Of a stretch of 64,000 nucleotides of DNA, positions 43,921 to 55,100 are shown in pieces (position 1 is the stretch's first letter; every line of letters starts with the position of its first letter). Source of the stretch: Knufia peltigerae (Eukaryota; Ascomycota; Eurotiomycetes; Chaetothyriales; Trichomeriaceae); the NCBI GenBank assembly GCA_030247855.1, contig JAPDRN010000148.1:1-64000 (forward strand), read 5' to 3'. A program made the translations under genes and the position numbers. The notes under the pieces were generated by a model. That model had not been told where the DNA came from. It made no database searches and saw only the letters and a program-made list of their open reading frames with translations.

Positions 43921-44519
43921 TCAACTCTGACCCCTTCCTCTACCGCGAGGCCCTCCTCCACCTCGACCGCGACCACGTCCTCGATCTCCTCGGTCTCCTC
44001 GATCTCCTCGGCCCCCTTGGTCGCCGCCACGATGGTGGGGGCCACCGCGACCACCTCGTTGACCATCGTAACCGGCGTGGTGGCGATGTTGTTGTTGTTG
44101 CTGCTGCTGCTGTTCCCGGGCGAGATCGACGATTTCTTCGGGGACCCGTAGATATTTGATCTAAAAAGATGTTACAAATCCAAAACTCGGTCGACCGACA
44201 CGAGAAAAAGTTGCAGGTAGGTAGGTGGGTGGGTGGGGTAAGAGTACTCACGTTGTTGCCTCTGATGTAGACCTCCGGTAGCCTCCAAAACCTGTCACCC
44301 TCGGGGCTGGTCTGGACGACCTCCTTGAGGGTCAAGTTCATCCACGTGTCGCAATTCACCAGGTGACCGTTCAGGGTCTCGCCGTTCTTGAGCTCGACGA
44401 GCATCGGGTGGCCCTGCGCCGCCGTGAGGAGACCCAAGGGAAGCTAGACACGGGTATGAGTAAAAAAGTGACGATGATGATGTTGTTGTTTTGTTGTTTT
44501 TCCCCCGTTCACTTACCAT
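43921..44519 (-). CDS. LSM4: U6 snRNA-associated Sm-like protein LSm4
   Basis: Predicted 144-residue subunit of the LSm1-7 ring (cytoplasmic mRNA decapping, P-bodies) and the LSm2-8 ring (nuclear, binds U6 snRNA). Exon 1 is only the ATG (44519-44517). A 73-nt intron (donor GTAAGT, acceptor CTAG) follows; exon 2 (44443-44252) reads LPLGLLTAAQGHPMLVELKN, then the Sm1/Sm2 motifs LNGHLVNCDTWMNLTLKEVV and VYIRGNN. After a 91-nt intron, exon 3 (44160-43921) reads IKYLRVPEEIVDLAREQ, a run of eight glutamines, then a Gly/Arg-rich RGG tail ending GRGRGQS. The Q/RGG tail is typical of fungal LSm4 and promotes P-body assembly. All three exons join in frame. Confidence 0.96.
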
Positions 44520-45163
44520 GGTTTTTTTTTTCGCAAAGCTGTCCAGCAAATGTGGTTGTCAAAACTCTAGTGTGATCAAAAAAACCGAGAACCGACGATC
44601 AAAAAAGGTAGACTGGATCTTGGAGGGTCGCCTTTTAGAAATACAAAAAGATGTCGATGAGAAACGAGTCTTGGGTGGTGGTGGTGGTGGTGGTGACATG
44701 GACATTTCAAGAGACCTTGACACTTTTAATTGGATGATGCCAAGGATTTTGGGAGAAAACTACTCGCCGCTTTGGATCGTCCTCCCCCCCTCTCCCTCCC
44801 CGCTTCTGGCCTAGAGGTGATGCCGCCCTATTGTCTCGAGCACCGCAACTACAAGTTGAAAATAAAAACAAGGACATCATCGATTGGACCCCAGTGATGA
44901 TGATGATGATGATGATGTTCGCGGGGGGGGGATCAGATCAGATATACTTCTTCACTGATGACTTGCAAGTTGATCGCAGGGGATTATTGCCACGTACAAT
45001 GAAACCGCTCTATCCCCCGTCGAGGCTTTCGATACTACAGGCGCATATCCCATTGAAAATTTGACCTTCTTCACGGATTTTGTAGAAATGGTTGTTGTTG
45101 TTGTTGTTCAATTCTCCATCGATTAAATCCTCGTTTTGAGGCCAATCGTGGTGTTTTTGGTCG
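44520..45163. other. Simple-sequence-rich intergenic region
   Basis: LSM4 5' flank. Holds several trinucleotide tracts: GGT around 44678-44695, GAT at 44896-44917, GTT at about 45090-45108, and a G run near 44933. The open frames across them are products of the repeats; no gene is supported. Confidence 0.6.
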
Positions 45164-46130
45164 TCATCTACCACCCGCGTCTACCAACCCTTCCGCCTCG
45201 ATGACAACCTCGATCCTCTCTCCTCAACACTCCTCACCGCGTCGATCAAATTGTTGTCGCCCTGTGGAAATGTTTGTCCCATTCATGTCTAATGGCTAAT
45301 TGCTAGGTTCTTCAGATCCTTCTCCGTTCTCTCACCTTCTACGCAGGTGCGCCCAACTCTTGAATCGGCCTGTCCTTTTGGAATCGCCCAGACGTTCTCC
45401 ATGGGTTTGAGATCCGGTGAGTACACAGAGACCATTCGAGTCGAGATGTTGCAACTTGTCAAACCATTTCTCGGTGGACATTGACTTTATGGATGGAAGC
45501 ATTGTCGAGCGTCAAGATACGGTCTGATTCCCAACACCTAGGTATCTGATCGTCCGAGTACTTGAATATCAAATCCACCACCGAGACCCCTTTTTCTTCC
45601 TTTGATTGAGAATCTCACACCATGACAACGAGACCCGAACGTTCTTTGATCTATAGAGGCCCCGACCATGATAGAAAGATCCTCTCTTCCTTCGAGATGA
45701 GGCACCATCATCTTCTCATGCCACCTTTTGTTGCGGCGTTCGAGAAAGACCCAAGTTGGGTGTCTCCCCAGAGCCTCGTTCCAAGGAGCATTCGTCGCCC
45801 CAAAAAAATAAATCACTCTTTCCCACTCATCGGCGCGCCAATCCTCCTGCCGGTAACTCGGTAATCTGTACTCCGTGACCGAGTAAGAAAGGACTTTTTC
45901 ACTCGTACTCCTGGTACCAGGACGAGACACTTCCCAAATCATCCGGCGAGAGACTTGGAGCTTTCCGGTCGCCAGCCCTGGCGAACAAAACAAACCACTT
46001 GCCTTTTTCTGCCCTTGCATTTTTTTCCCTCGACCGGACATGGGTCCTGCACTGACGTATCGACGGGCGTTTGTCACGCGAGTTCTTTCGTCGCTCGTTG
46101 AAGAGACTTCAAACCAACCTTGTTGCAACC
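45164..46130 (-). mobile_element. Tc1/mariner-type transposase relic
   Basis: Minus-strand fragments of a DDE transposase appear in the right order but in several frames. They are: a helix-turn-helix-like LQVSRRMIWEVSRPGTRS; then WVFLERRNKRWHEKMMVPHL and EGREDLSIMVGAS; then ILTLDNASIHK, carrying the second catalytic Asp; then YSPDLKPMENVWAIPKGQ with the SPDLxPxEN signature of the third acidic residue; then TEKDLKNLAIS; and an end IEVVIEAEGLVDAGGR before TGA at 45164. The expected first catalytic SDE is lost (VIYFFGAT). Total span of about 970 bp fits a full-length gene of about 320-340 residues. Frame changes and an internal stop make it inactive. I could not identify terminal inverted repeats or TA target duplications by eye. 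Confidence 0.85.
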
Positions 46131-46131
46131 C

Positions 46132-46203
46132 CGATGACGGGAAACGAGGACACGGGTTGGTTCGACGCGGTGCCCACGTTTGATGACATGGTGAGAGGGT
46201 CGG
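46132..46203 (+). pseudogene. Fragment of a class II aldolase gene end
   Basis: The frame reads NEDTGWFDAVPTFDDMVRG, close to TEDMGWFSAMPTFDDMARVA, the C-terminus of the class II aldolase at 62056-63238. Nucleotide identity is high across about 50 bases (GAGGACA through GATGACATGG) with few mismatches. No other part of an aldolase gene is seen nearby, so this is an isolated 3' fragment, in opposite orientation to the complete gene. It lies directly beside the transposase relic. Confidence 0.65.
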
Positions 46204-47453
46204 GGGTGTATGACCTCACGCGTTGGTTGATGTTGAAACTCGTTACTGTACATTTGGGCACCAGGTAGGGTAGCTATTTATGTACCCTGTACCCTGTATG
46301 GATAACGAGCGAGATACGAGTACGAGAAAACCGAAGACTTCCTAGCACGAGTACTCACCGTACTGGGGTTTGACGACATGGGAAAGAGTACACTCGTCTC
46401 TCCTTTTGATAACTGTAGACTTCTCCGAGGACGCGCGGCAGGACATCTTTTTGTTGTCGTACGGAGTACGCGATGCTTTTAGCGTTGAAACGGTCCCAAA
46501 AAATGTTTATTTGGTGGCGGCGACGGGTGGTTCGTCATCCTTTGACCGTAAAAAGGTAATATAGCCTCCAGTGCCCTGGATTAGGAGATTGGGATTGGGT
46601 GGTTTAATTTTACCTAGGCACAAATGTACCAAAGCTGGCTGGGGCCCTTTTATTATTAGCTGTTGCTCTGTGCGCCGTTTGGGGATCATCATAGCACACA
46701 ATAGGAAAGGAGTACGGGGGCAACTAGCATTGAAACAATGCTGTGCTTGACTTTTCAAGGTACTTCCGTACAGTACGGACTACTTTGTCCAATAATAGTA
46801 TACTGTATACAGTAGCCAACACCAAAGAATACTGCTGCCTACAAAGTACCAAAAACAGGCACCTTCTCTCCCATTTCCTTCTTGAGTAAAGACTGAAAAG
46901 CGCATGACCTTGTGGCGAACGAACTGAAAGTCCGTAATGTCGTGCTCCGTATAACCCACTGAGTCCTTTCCCAATGCATTGAGCTAGCTATTGTAGACTC
47001 AATGTGCTCCAAAATATTCGTGCGTTGTGACTCGGTCTTCCTGGCCACGCGACCAGCGCCGGCCGTCGATATCATGGCACGCATTGTACTTCAAGTGTCG
47101 CGTGACCACGTAACAAAAGTTGAGATCGTCCGGAAACCAAAATCCGATGTTTCATCGAATACATCAACCCTCCACATCGAGGTCGTGGTTCGAAACTTCG
47201 GCTCTCTAATCGTGTTTGCTCGTATAGTGACTGTCTGCACTCCGTGTGCGCTAAGTCTTAAGCCTGGTGGATCGATACCTCCTATCGTAAGCTCTGCTGC
47301 CAGTAAAGATATCCTTGATTCGTGATACGGGTCTGTCGTTCAAATCTCCCCAGTCATGCAGCTAGCAGGTGGACACGGAAATTATGAGTCGAATGAGCGA
47401 CTCGACCCATTCCTGGCGATAGGTGTACTGTAGGTCTGCAATGTGATGAGACC
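46204..47453. other. Intergenic region without supported gene
   Basis: A TACGGAGTA motif occurs at 46460-46468 and an inverted repeat TCCGTACAGTACGGA near 46766-46780. An open frame at 47002-47325 has no recognisable content. No RNA gene was seen. Confidence 0.5.
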
Positions 47454-48855
47454 TCAATCCTGCCCCTTTGACCAATGCTTACACAACCCGAACAGGGAAC
47501 GGCATACTTTGCCAAATTCGGCCACCGCATCGAATGAACGCCAACTTCCCTGTGCTCGGTGCCAGACTCTGGCAGCAGGATCGGTCACAGGTTTCGAACC
47601 CATGTTGCCGTATCGGCCACGTCCTGGGCTGAATCCTGTAATGGGAAGGATCAGGACGTCTTCAACCAGTTTACTGCGTCCGCCGTCATCTAGTCCCGTC
47701 AGAGCGTTCCAGCGCAGTCCTGCCTGGCCTTTCAACCAAGACTTCGTGGCGATTGTCACCGCTTGAGGACCAGTGAGTGCCAGCGGGCCGATGTGGTGCA
47801 ATTGTTTGATAGCCGAGGGGGTCGTAATCGTGCCGTTATTCTGTGCGGCGATCTCGCCCAACCAGTGGGTCAAGATATCCATAAAGTGTAGAAGTACGGG
47901 ATGTGCTGGCGCAGATGCCAACGCCCATTGTGTAAGCTGGAGGGGGAACGTGTAGCCCATGCGCCAATAGTCGTCCGACATGGGAGGACAATCTGCTTCG
48001 AGACCGAATATCAATCCGACCGGGGTGGTGGAATTGAATGTCTTGTTCGTCATAGGATCAGTCCATGGTGCAACATCATCAGGAGTGACCCAGTATTTAG
48101 GTTGTCGCAATGGTTGAGTGTCAATGTCGGCGTACTATGAGATGTCAGTACACTGATGGCATAGCATGATAAGTGTTGCAATGGCATACAACGCCCCCAA
48201 ACCATTTAACTACCAGAATCCGAAAGATATCCGTTCGCTCAACGTTGGCTGGTAGGTTGACAAAGGTTTCAACAAAGTCGGGTTCAAATTCGTGGAGAAA
48301 TTGCATAATGCCGTCGTCCTCCCAGAAGAAGTAGGCCATTTCGTCGCGAACTACGTGTTGCAGCCAGCTCTCGACACTATTTCGAAGGAGATCGCTCCAT
48401 TTGTTCGCATAACGAGTTTTCCAAGTCTGATGAAGAATAAGGGGAATCGCCGAGTTGTGCATCTTGCGATGCTTGCTGGCGTTGGCAGCATGAGAGGCTA
48501 AGAGCGCTGCATCGACGATATTTTCCGGTTGAATGTTTGGAGCTGGCAACCAGTGTGGTGGGATGTACCATGCTGTCAATGATTAGCAGCTACTCGATCC
48601 GGCCAGTATAAAAGCCTCAGGGATTAGAATGGGAAAGTTAATTCGCCGCGCGCCTCGACGACAGGACAACTCACTACCTCCAGTTCCATTGAAACTGTGC
48701 ACATGCTTGTACAGCAATGGGTGGTCTTGCTGCAATTGCGCCGAGGTAACCTTTCGTGGTCCATGATTTCTCACAGGCAGGAAATACCAAAAGAAGAAAA
48801 TTGAAAATAAAACAGAAGGAAATATTCTGCGCGAGGAGAGGCACGCGACTCTCAT
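47454..48855 (-). CDS. GT32-family glycosyltransferase (OCH1-like)
   Basis: Predicted 413-residue type II membrane protein of the Golgi, likely transferring a sugar (mannose in OCH1 relatives) to a glycan or lipid. Exons: 48855-48678, 48572-48190, 48134-47454; introns of 105 and 55 nt, frame kept at both joins. A short cytoplasmic tail is followed by one membrane anchor (about residues 11-28). The PF04488 hallmark LILHQTWKT is at about 104-112. The DxD metal/nucleotide-sugar motif is formed across the second splice site as GGVYADIDTQP (Asp190 and Asp192). Downstream, GLIFGLEADC, LQLTQWALASAPAHPVL and GPQAVT are typical of the family. The start is the first ATG in frame, immediately before the anchor. 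Acceptor substrate cannot be told from sequence. Confidence 0.9.
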
Positions 48856-49813
48856 GTTGGGAACTGCACACACGGCATCAAGGAGAAGTTCGGAGAAGGA
48901 AAACGGTTACGCAAAGTTGAGCAGAAAGGAAAAGGTGTGTGAAAGGACAGCTCAAACAAGGTTTGGCCAGAACCGGCCGCCAACCTTTAGCAGCAGAGCA
49001 GGGTTAAACCCAAGGCGCTGTCATAGGATCCTGGACATTCGGGGCAGCCTCAGAGCATGAGAGTCGTCACTGTGGCTGTTCAATCGATTTGCACCAAGGC
49101 AGACTCCAACCAGAATGGGGAAAGGTTCCTGTACACCGTATAATCTGGTTGAAGGGGTCTCGTAAATTGAGGTGGACGAGGCGACGACGAAGTCTACTGT
49201 AGTCCAGTCACTTTTGCAGGTGGTGTCATCCCGTCGTTGGAGACGCGTGTATGATTTCGACCACAATGATTGGGTCGACGGCAAATCTGTTACCAAACCG
49301 CCTTTGGTGGGGTGAATTCCAAGCTCGAGCTCGAGTGTTGGGAGAATCCCGCACCTCGAGGATGGGAAATCTTGTCACGGCTATTGCGCTCGGCGTGGCG
49401 ACCGAGAGCACCAGCTTCTGGAAGGAACAGGTGGTGTCGATATCGAGCAAGGCTGGTTACATTTGTGCCTTTGGTGATGGACAGAAGAACAGATGAAGAA
49501 GAGTAGCGTAAATGAGAGGAAAGAGCAGATGCGTGTCAGATTTAGGTCCCTTCACGTGATGATGTTCTGCTTATGTCACGTTGGCCATGGTCACGTTCCT
49601 CCAGGCACTCCGAACGGTCATTACAGTAGGTGTGAAAGTGGGCTGGAACAACGACGAGACTCATGTGCAGCAAACGTCCTTCAGCTGGCACTTTCATTGA
49701 GATTCTACCAGTATATATTCCCGGCCCACATTATGCACCAGCAATTCATGAATCTGACGTCTTGATATCGTCTGAAATGGACGTTCGAGAGCCTTACTTA
49801 TGCAAAACAACAT
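48856..49813. other. Intergenic, GT32 promoter and SRP68 3' flank
   Basis: Open frames on both strands between 49021 and 49765 have no motif and overlap each other. No gene is supported. Confidence 0.55.
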
Positions 49814-51771
49814 CTATCGACCGAATCCGAACCACCCTCGTTTTGCTGGCTTCTGTTCTTGCTTCTGTCCCGGCGTGGCAGACGCATCTTCTTCAGCGGA
49901 CCTTCCATTGGTGGCTGCCAGTTCACTTTCGAGTGCCGCTTTCTGGCTGGGGTATACAATATAATTCCAAGCAATATCGAAGAAAAGCGGCTTAACAGGT
50001 ACGGGTCGGAGTCGAGGAGGGTAGTTGACGAGATTAGTCAGGTCAACATTCTCGACGTACTCATTCCGGCCAAGGCGTTCAATCAGCGGAGCAGGCTTGA
50101 TCGCTTCTCCGATCGTTTGGACTGTAGTAGGTTGCGACGACTTTGTAAGGGCTTTGAGATCGGCGAGCGCACGATACTGCGTAATCAGTTTTGTAAGAGT
50201 GGAGATTGAGCGCTCAAGATTTGATGAGAAGACATCGAGTCTAGGTGGCATGTTGGTGGCAACGTCTTCCTTCAGGACGGGCGAGGCTGATTGGGCGAGC
50301 TCGAGAGATTTCGCATACAGTGCGAGCGCGTTGACAATCTGCGACTTGATCGCTTGCGAACGACCAATGGCGAGACACTTCAGAGCCCGGAAGTAGGCTC
50401 GCTTCGCGTCGAGTTCCGTAACGAAGGCCGTGTCCGCTATGACACCAGGGAGTTCTTTAACGGCGTCAAGACTTTGCAGAATCAAGTCATAGAGAGCCAC
50501 ACGCTCGCGAAGGCGTGAGAGCTTGCGCCCGGAGCTTTCTTCCTTGCCCTCACGAATTTTGCCGTCTTTGCGAGCTTTGGAAGGGCGTTTTGATTTCTCA
50601 GACTCGAAAGTCAGGCCATCGTCTATGCCGCAGAGCACTCGATTGCGACCGATGCGCCATTCAATAACGGCATAATTTACGGCCGTGCGTGTGACCTGGA
50701 GAGATTGCATCCGTGAGTCACCAGGTTCGACTCCTTCAGCTGCAAGCTCATCAATCGCGGTCTTTGTCGCATCCGCAGCATCCTGTCGAGCTGTAATGAC
50801 TTCTTCGTAGGCCGTCGCAAGGTCTTTGGCATTGAGGCTTCCATCGCAATATGATTTGTAAGCCGATGACAGACTGCCTTCTTTCTCCTGAGAAAGCCCT
50901 AATGCTTGTGAGATGTTGGCATCTTCCAGCTTGACGTTGCGTCCGCGCCAGGAGATTGAGGTAGGCACTTCCTTCGGGCCAGTACTGCTCGGAGCAGCGT
51001 CGGTAGCCGAGACAAATGCTTGAGGATTGATATTTTCCAGTTCCTTACGAAGAGCGCCGTCACTGCTGGGGAAGTTCTCAATGGCCATCTCGTTGACTGC
51101 TTTGGTGCGCGGCATCTTCATCTGATGCGCAGCATATCTTATGCTCGGCTCAACGATACCCGACAGTAGATCTTTGAAGGTATCCGTCTTCGAACTTCCT
51201 GCCAGCGCAGAGTATACCATGTATGTGAGCGAATAAGCTTCAACGCATGCCTGCCATCGTCCTCTTTCAAACTCGAGAGTACCTCGAAGCATAGATAGGT
51301 AGGCTCGAGCCTCTAGGTCATGCATTTCTGATGCACCGGTCGCGTTTCGATCTTGTAGAATGTTGACAAGGTTGTCGGCGTACATGATGGCTCTTCTCAG
51401 TCTCGACACGATCTGGCGTTTTGTTGAACCTGGCATCGGCTTCTGGGTGTTTTCTGCAGATTGTGACGACTTCATAGTCATGGCACTCGCCCAGGCGCGC
51501 TCGGAACTCGCAAGGAGGAGTTGAACCCATCTAAAGCCAGGTCAATGATCTGTCTTTGTAAGTGACACCTTTTATCTGCTTACTCTGCATTCTTTGCAAC
51601 ATTTTCGACGGTGACTTGAGATTTTGGTGTGTATTTTCGGCCACGGTTCGCAGCTCCCAGTCGTCTGCGTAGATTATGGATTTTGCGTGTGGCTTGAGCA
51701 TGATACGTATTGTAATCACCTCCCAGAAGGGCACGGTCTCTTTCTGAGACTATTGAGCTGGTGATGTCCAT
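49814..51771 (-). CDS. SRP68: Signal recognition particle subunit SRP68
   Basis: Predicted 634-residue subunit of the cytoplasmic signal recognition particle, which binds SRP RNA and SRP72 and helps target nascent secretory proteins to the ER. Exon 1 (51771-51584) reads MDITSSIVSERDRALLGGDY and HAQATRKIHNLRRRLG, the conserved RNA-binding N-terminus. A 53-nt intron (donor GTAAGC, acceptor TTAG) joins to EWVQLLLASSERAWASAM, a strong SRP68 signature. The middle is helical, with EARAYLSMLRGTLEFERGRW and INYAVIEWRIGRN-like segments (here VNYAVIEWRIGRNRVL). Near the C-terminus LFFDIAWNYIVYP matches the SRP72-binding part, followed by a lysine/glutamine-rich tail ending RGWFGFGR. Length fits the family. 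Confidence 0.95.
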
Positions 51772-52186
51772 GATGGGATAAAGAGAGTGTGCGCAGGTAT
51801 TGGAGGGGCTCGTTGTTGTGTATCATGATACAGTAACAAGTGTGTGCGTCGGCGAACTAAAGGCCGAGCCTTTTGTGCCTGCGCCGCTTCAAATGGAGAC
51901 GTCGATGATTCTCCATCTCCATCTCAGTCTTTCACAACAACCAATTCTTTTGCCGTACTCTCTCTTTTCGCCGACTCGGTTACTGAGCGTGTTTTCTTTG
52001 TTTCTTTGCCTCGGAGCATCTCTCATCCACGATATTATGCATTGACTATCCTCCGCGGCACGAAATCGTCAGAACGATTCCTCATTCTACCCATCTCCAA
52101 AAAAAAGTCGCATGACATCTAGCAAATAGCTATACCACCGCTACCTCATCCTTCTGTCTGACTATCCTCGAGTTCCCGACCGTTCC
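51772..52186. promoter_or_regulatory. Divergent promoter, SRP68 / PPR gene
   Basis: 415 bp between start codons on opposite strands. Pyrimidine-rich plus-strand stretches precede the PPR start. No specific site could be named. Confidence 0.5.
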
Positions 52187-55100
52187 ATGCTAGAGCGTAC
52201 GTCGCAATGCATTGAGCCAGCCTCTCAACTTTTCTTGCGAGCCATCGACCCTCCGATCAGATCAAGCCGACCTCTTGGTCAGGCTTTTTGGAGGAACAGA
52301 GGCAATGACCTCGTAGCGTCGGCCTGGTGGCCTTTGTATCTTCGGGACATTCGGTCGAGATATCAAGAACAAGATGGTCTTTGGTCACCTGCCAAAGCTC
52401 CGTTCCCAATAGCACACCACACAGGAAAATCTCGGTCCCTTGCTTCTCGTCCCACCAAGCATAATGCATTCTCTGTCCGATCAGTCGCCGCCGCGACTCC
52501 TAACAGAGGCTATACAAACAATGCACAGCTAGCGCCACCGATGCATGAGTTCGTGCATGGGGAAGGTCGTCCAGAGGACAGCATCCTGTACCTGACGGAC
52601 CGATCATCGAGAAAACCGCATATCACCTCGAGCAAGACCGACACCGAGGTCGAGGAAGAGCTTGCTATACTCTTGGCCGGCGCGCCAATCTCGGACCCAG
52701 CGCTCCAGGAGTTTAGCCCTGGCGATGTTGTCTTTGCGCTCTTTCAACGTCTCCATAATCCAGCGGCATATGCGAGTGCTGTTTTTCAATTTCTTGCTCA
52801 GTCACTTCCTCCACGAAACCCTGAGGCTCGACTGACTAAAGGGGTATATGAAGCTTTTAATGCCATTCCATTGTCAAAGAGAACTGCTCGGGACTATACC
52901 ACTGCTGTGAAAGTCAGCTTGAAGGTGGATGACTTCCGTCTGGTCCAGAAAATCAATGCGGAGGCGACAAGCCGGGACTTGAACCACGAATGCAGTCCGT
53001 TCCTGCTTCTACACTTCGTAACAAATATGCTATGGAGGAACGCTGTGGAGATCTGGACCGCTTCTTATACGACTCGAGGAGCTGATCATCACATGGACTC
53101 TCTAGTGTCCCAGGCGAGCGACTACAAAGATCTGCCTTCTGCTATTGACAAGATGGCTTCAGCCATCCTAGAGCGTTCGCCTGTGCTGATGCGATTTTCA
53201 GGCAAGCTACGAAGCATTGCTCGAAAGTTGTTGCATGTGCTATTGCGAAATGGTCGCCTCATGAGTTTGATTACACCTTCTGGACTTCTCGAAATATTGA
53301 ACAACTATAAACTCTTGGAACAGTTGCAGCCTTGGATGCACCTCGAGCTTCTCAACACACTGCTTAAATCTGCAAAGCGTCCAAACAAAAGCGGCCTTGC
53401 AACTCTAGTATATCGAAATCTTCGACTGAACTTCCCGGACTACAAGCCACCGCCTTCTGCTTATGGCGCATTACTGTCTGTGCACGCTGATGAAGCCTCT
53501 TCTTTTCGGGATTATCAATATTACCTACGAGAATTTACCCATGTTCATGGAGCCGCAGATAAAAAGTCGTACCAAAAGGTGTTAACCGCCTTGGCTCGAC
53601 AGGGCGACGTTGTGGGAGTCAAAACGATCTTTGGGCAGCTTTGTCAAGCTCATCCGCGTCCGCAAGAGATTGAGTTTTATACGCCCCTCATCTATGTATA
53701 CGCTCGACTGGGTGATGTCGAAAATGCTGAGAGAGAGTTCAAGAGGCTGAAGACATGGGGTATAGAACCGAACACATATTGTTGGAACATGTTACTCTAT
53801 GCTCACACCAGATCTCGCCACCCTAAAACATCGTTCGACTGTTTTGGAGACATGCAAGCCCGAGGTGTCCGTCCGGACAAGTATACATTCGGAACCCTGA
53901 TGAGTACCGTTTCGAGAAGTGGCGACACTGAACAAGTCCTCAGCATGATTGAACAAGTTCAACAGCTCGACACCAAAGGTGATTACGAAATGATGTCAGC
54001 TTTGATTCACTCATACTGTCTGAACGGCCAAGCAGATACAGCAGAGAGGCTCGCTGAAGCAACATCAAAAGCAGGATACGAGGGAAGCCCTGTGAAAATG
54101 TGGAACTATATCCTAAGGCACTACGCTTTTCGTCGCGACTCCAATGCATGCCTCCGAGTGCAGCATCGCATGCAGGCTCTGGGAATCAAGCCCGACGATA
54201 TGACTTATGCTGCCTTGATGACAGCCCTCGTGGCGCTTGGCAAGACTAAAGATGCTGCTCAAATTCTCAGACGACTGAATCTCAGTCAGGCCCTCACGGC
54301 GAACCCATTTCACTATTCCATCATCCTACATGGGTTTGCCCTGGAGGGAAATCGCGATATGGCCACCGTCATATACCAAGAAATGCTGCAAAGATTCCCG
54401 AACTTGGGTGGAAGCCCGCATCTTGCTATGCTTCACATGGAAAGCCATCGCAGCCCGGAAGCAAAGCAGTCTCCTCAATTATCCATCGATTTTCTGGCTG
54501 GAATCCTTCAGACGATTACCACTGCAGATCGTGCCAGCAAACTACCTCAACCTGGGCTCCGTCGGCGCAGACCAGTCGATGCATTGCCATCTGTTTACTT
54601 CGAACATCTCGTCGGTGTTTTACTGGCCAAGGGCCGTGTTGAACAAGCAGACAAACTTCTTCGGAGATTCGAATCTCTTGCTGGTTTGTCATTCCTCGAT
54701 CTCGACGTCAATTTTCTAGACTCGAAAGAGTTGCTTGTTTCACGTCTCCGCGTAGCTGCTCAAGGCTATGATTGGCAAGGAGTGGAAACTATCTGGCTAA
54801 AGATTCTTCAAGGCGCTATCCAGTCTGCCAGCAAGGGAAAGACTATCAGGACCCAGCCATCGTCTGTTGGCGTCGAATTCTTACAATCCGAGTCTGGTTC
54901 GGAGTTTAGTTCAATGATTCCTGACTTTGCCTCAGGAGCATCTTCAAGTGACGAAACCAAAAAGCTGCTCAGCTCCCTCTCCTCGAACATTCTCCGCTCC
55001 CAAAGATTTGTTCTGAAAGATGCCATCAATATCTACCTTGGAGCTCTGGACTTTCAGAACCGGCACAACTATGCCGTCACGACTGTGGAACTACTTGAGA

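Noticed and set aside
43788..44159. Acidic or leucine-rich open frames over the LSM4 tail
   Set aside because: They are other-frame readings of the glutamine/RGG repeats in LSM4 exon 3.
44640..45064. Open frames with poly-Gly or poly-Met runs
   Set aside because: Produced by GGT and GAT simple repeats; no domain, no conserved start.
45538..46128. A 196-residue open frame as an independent gene
   Set aside because: Its second half matches Tc1/mariner transposase and the match continues in other frames downstream, so it is part of the relic.
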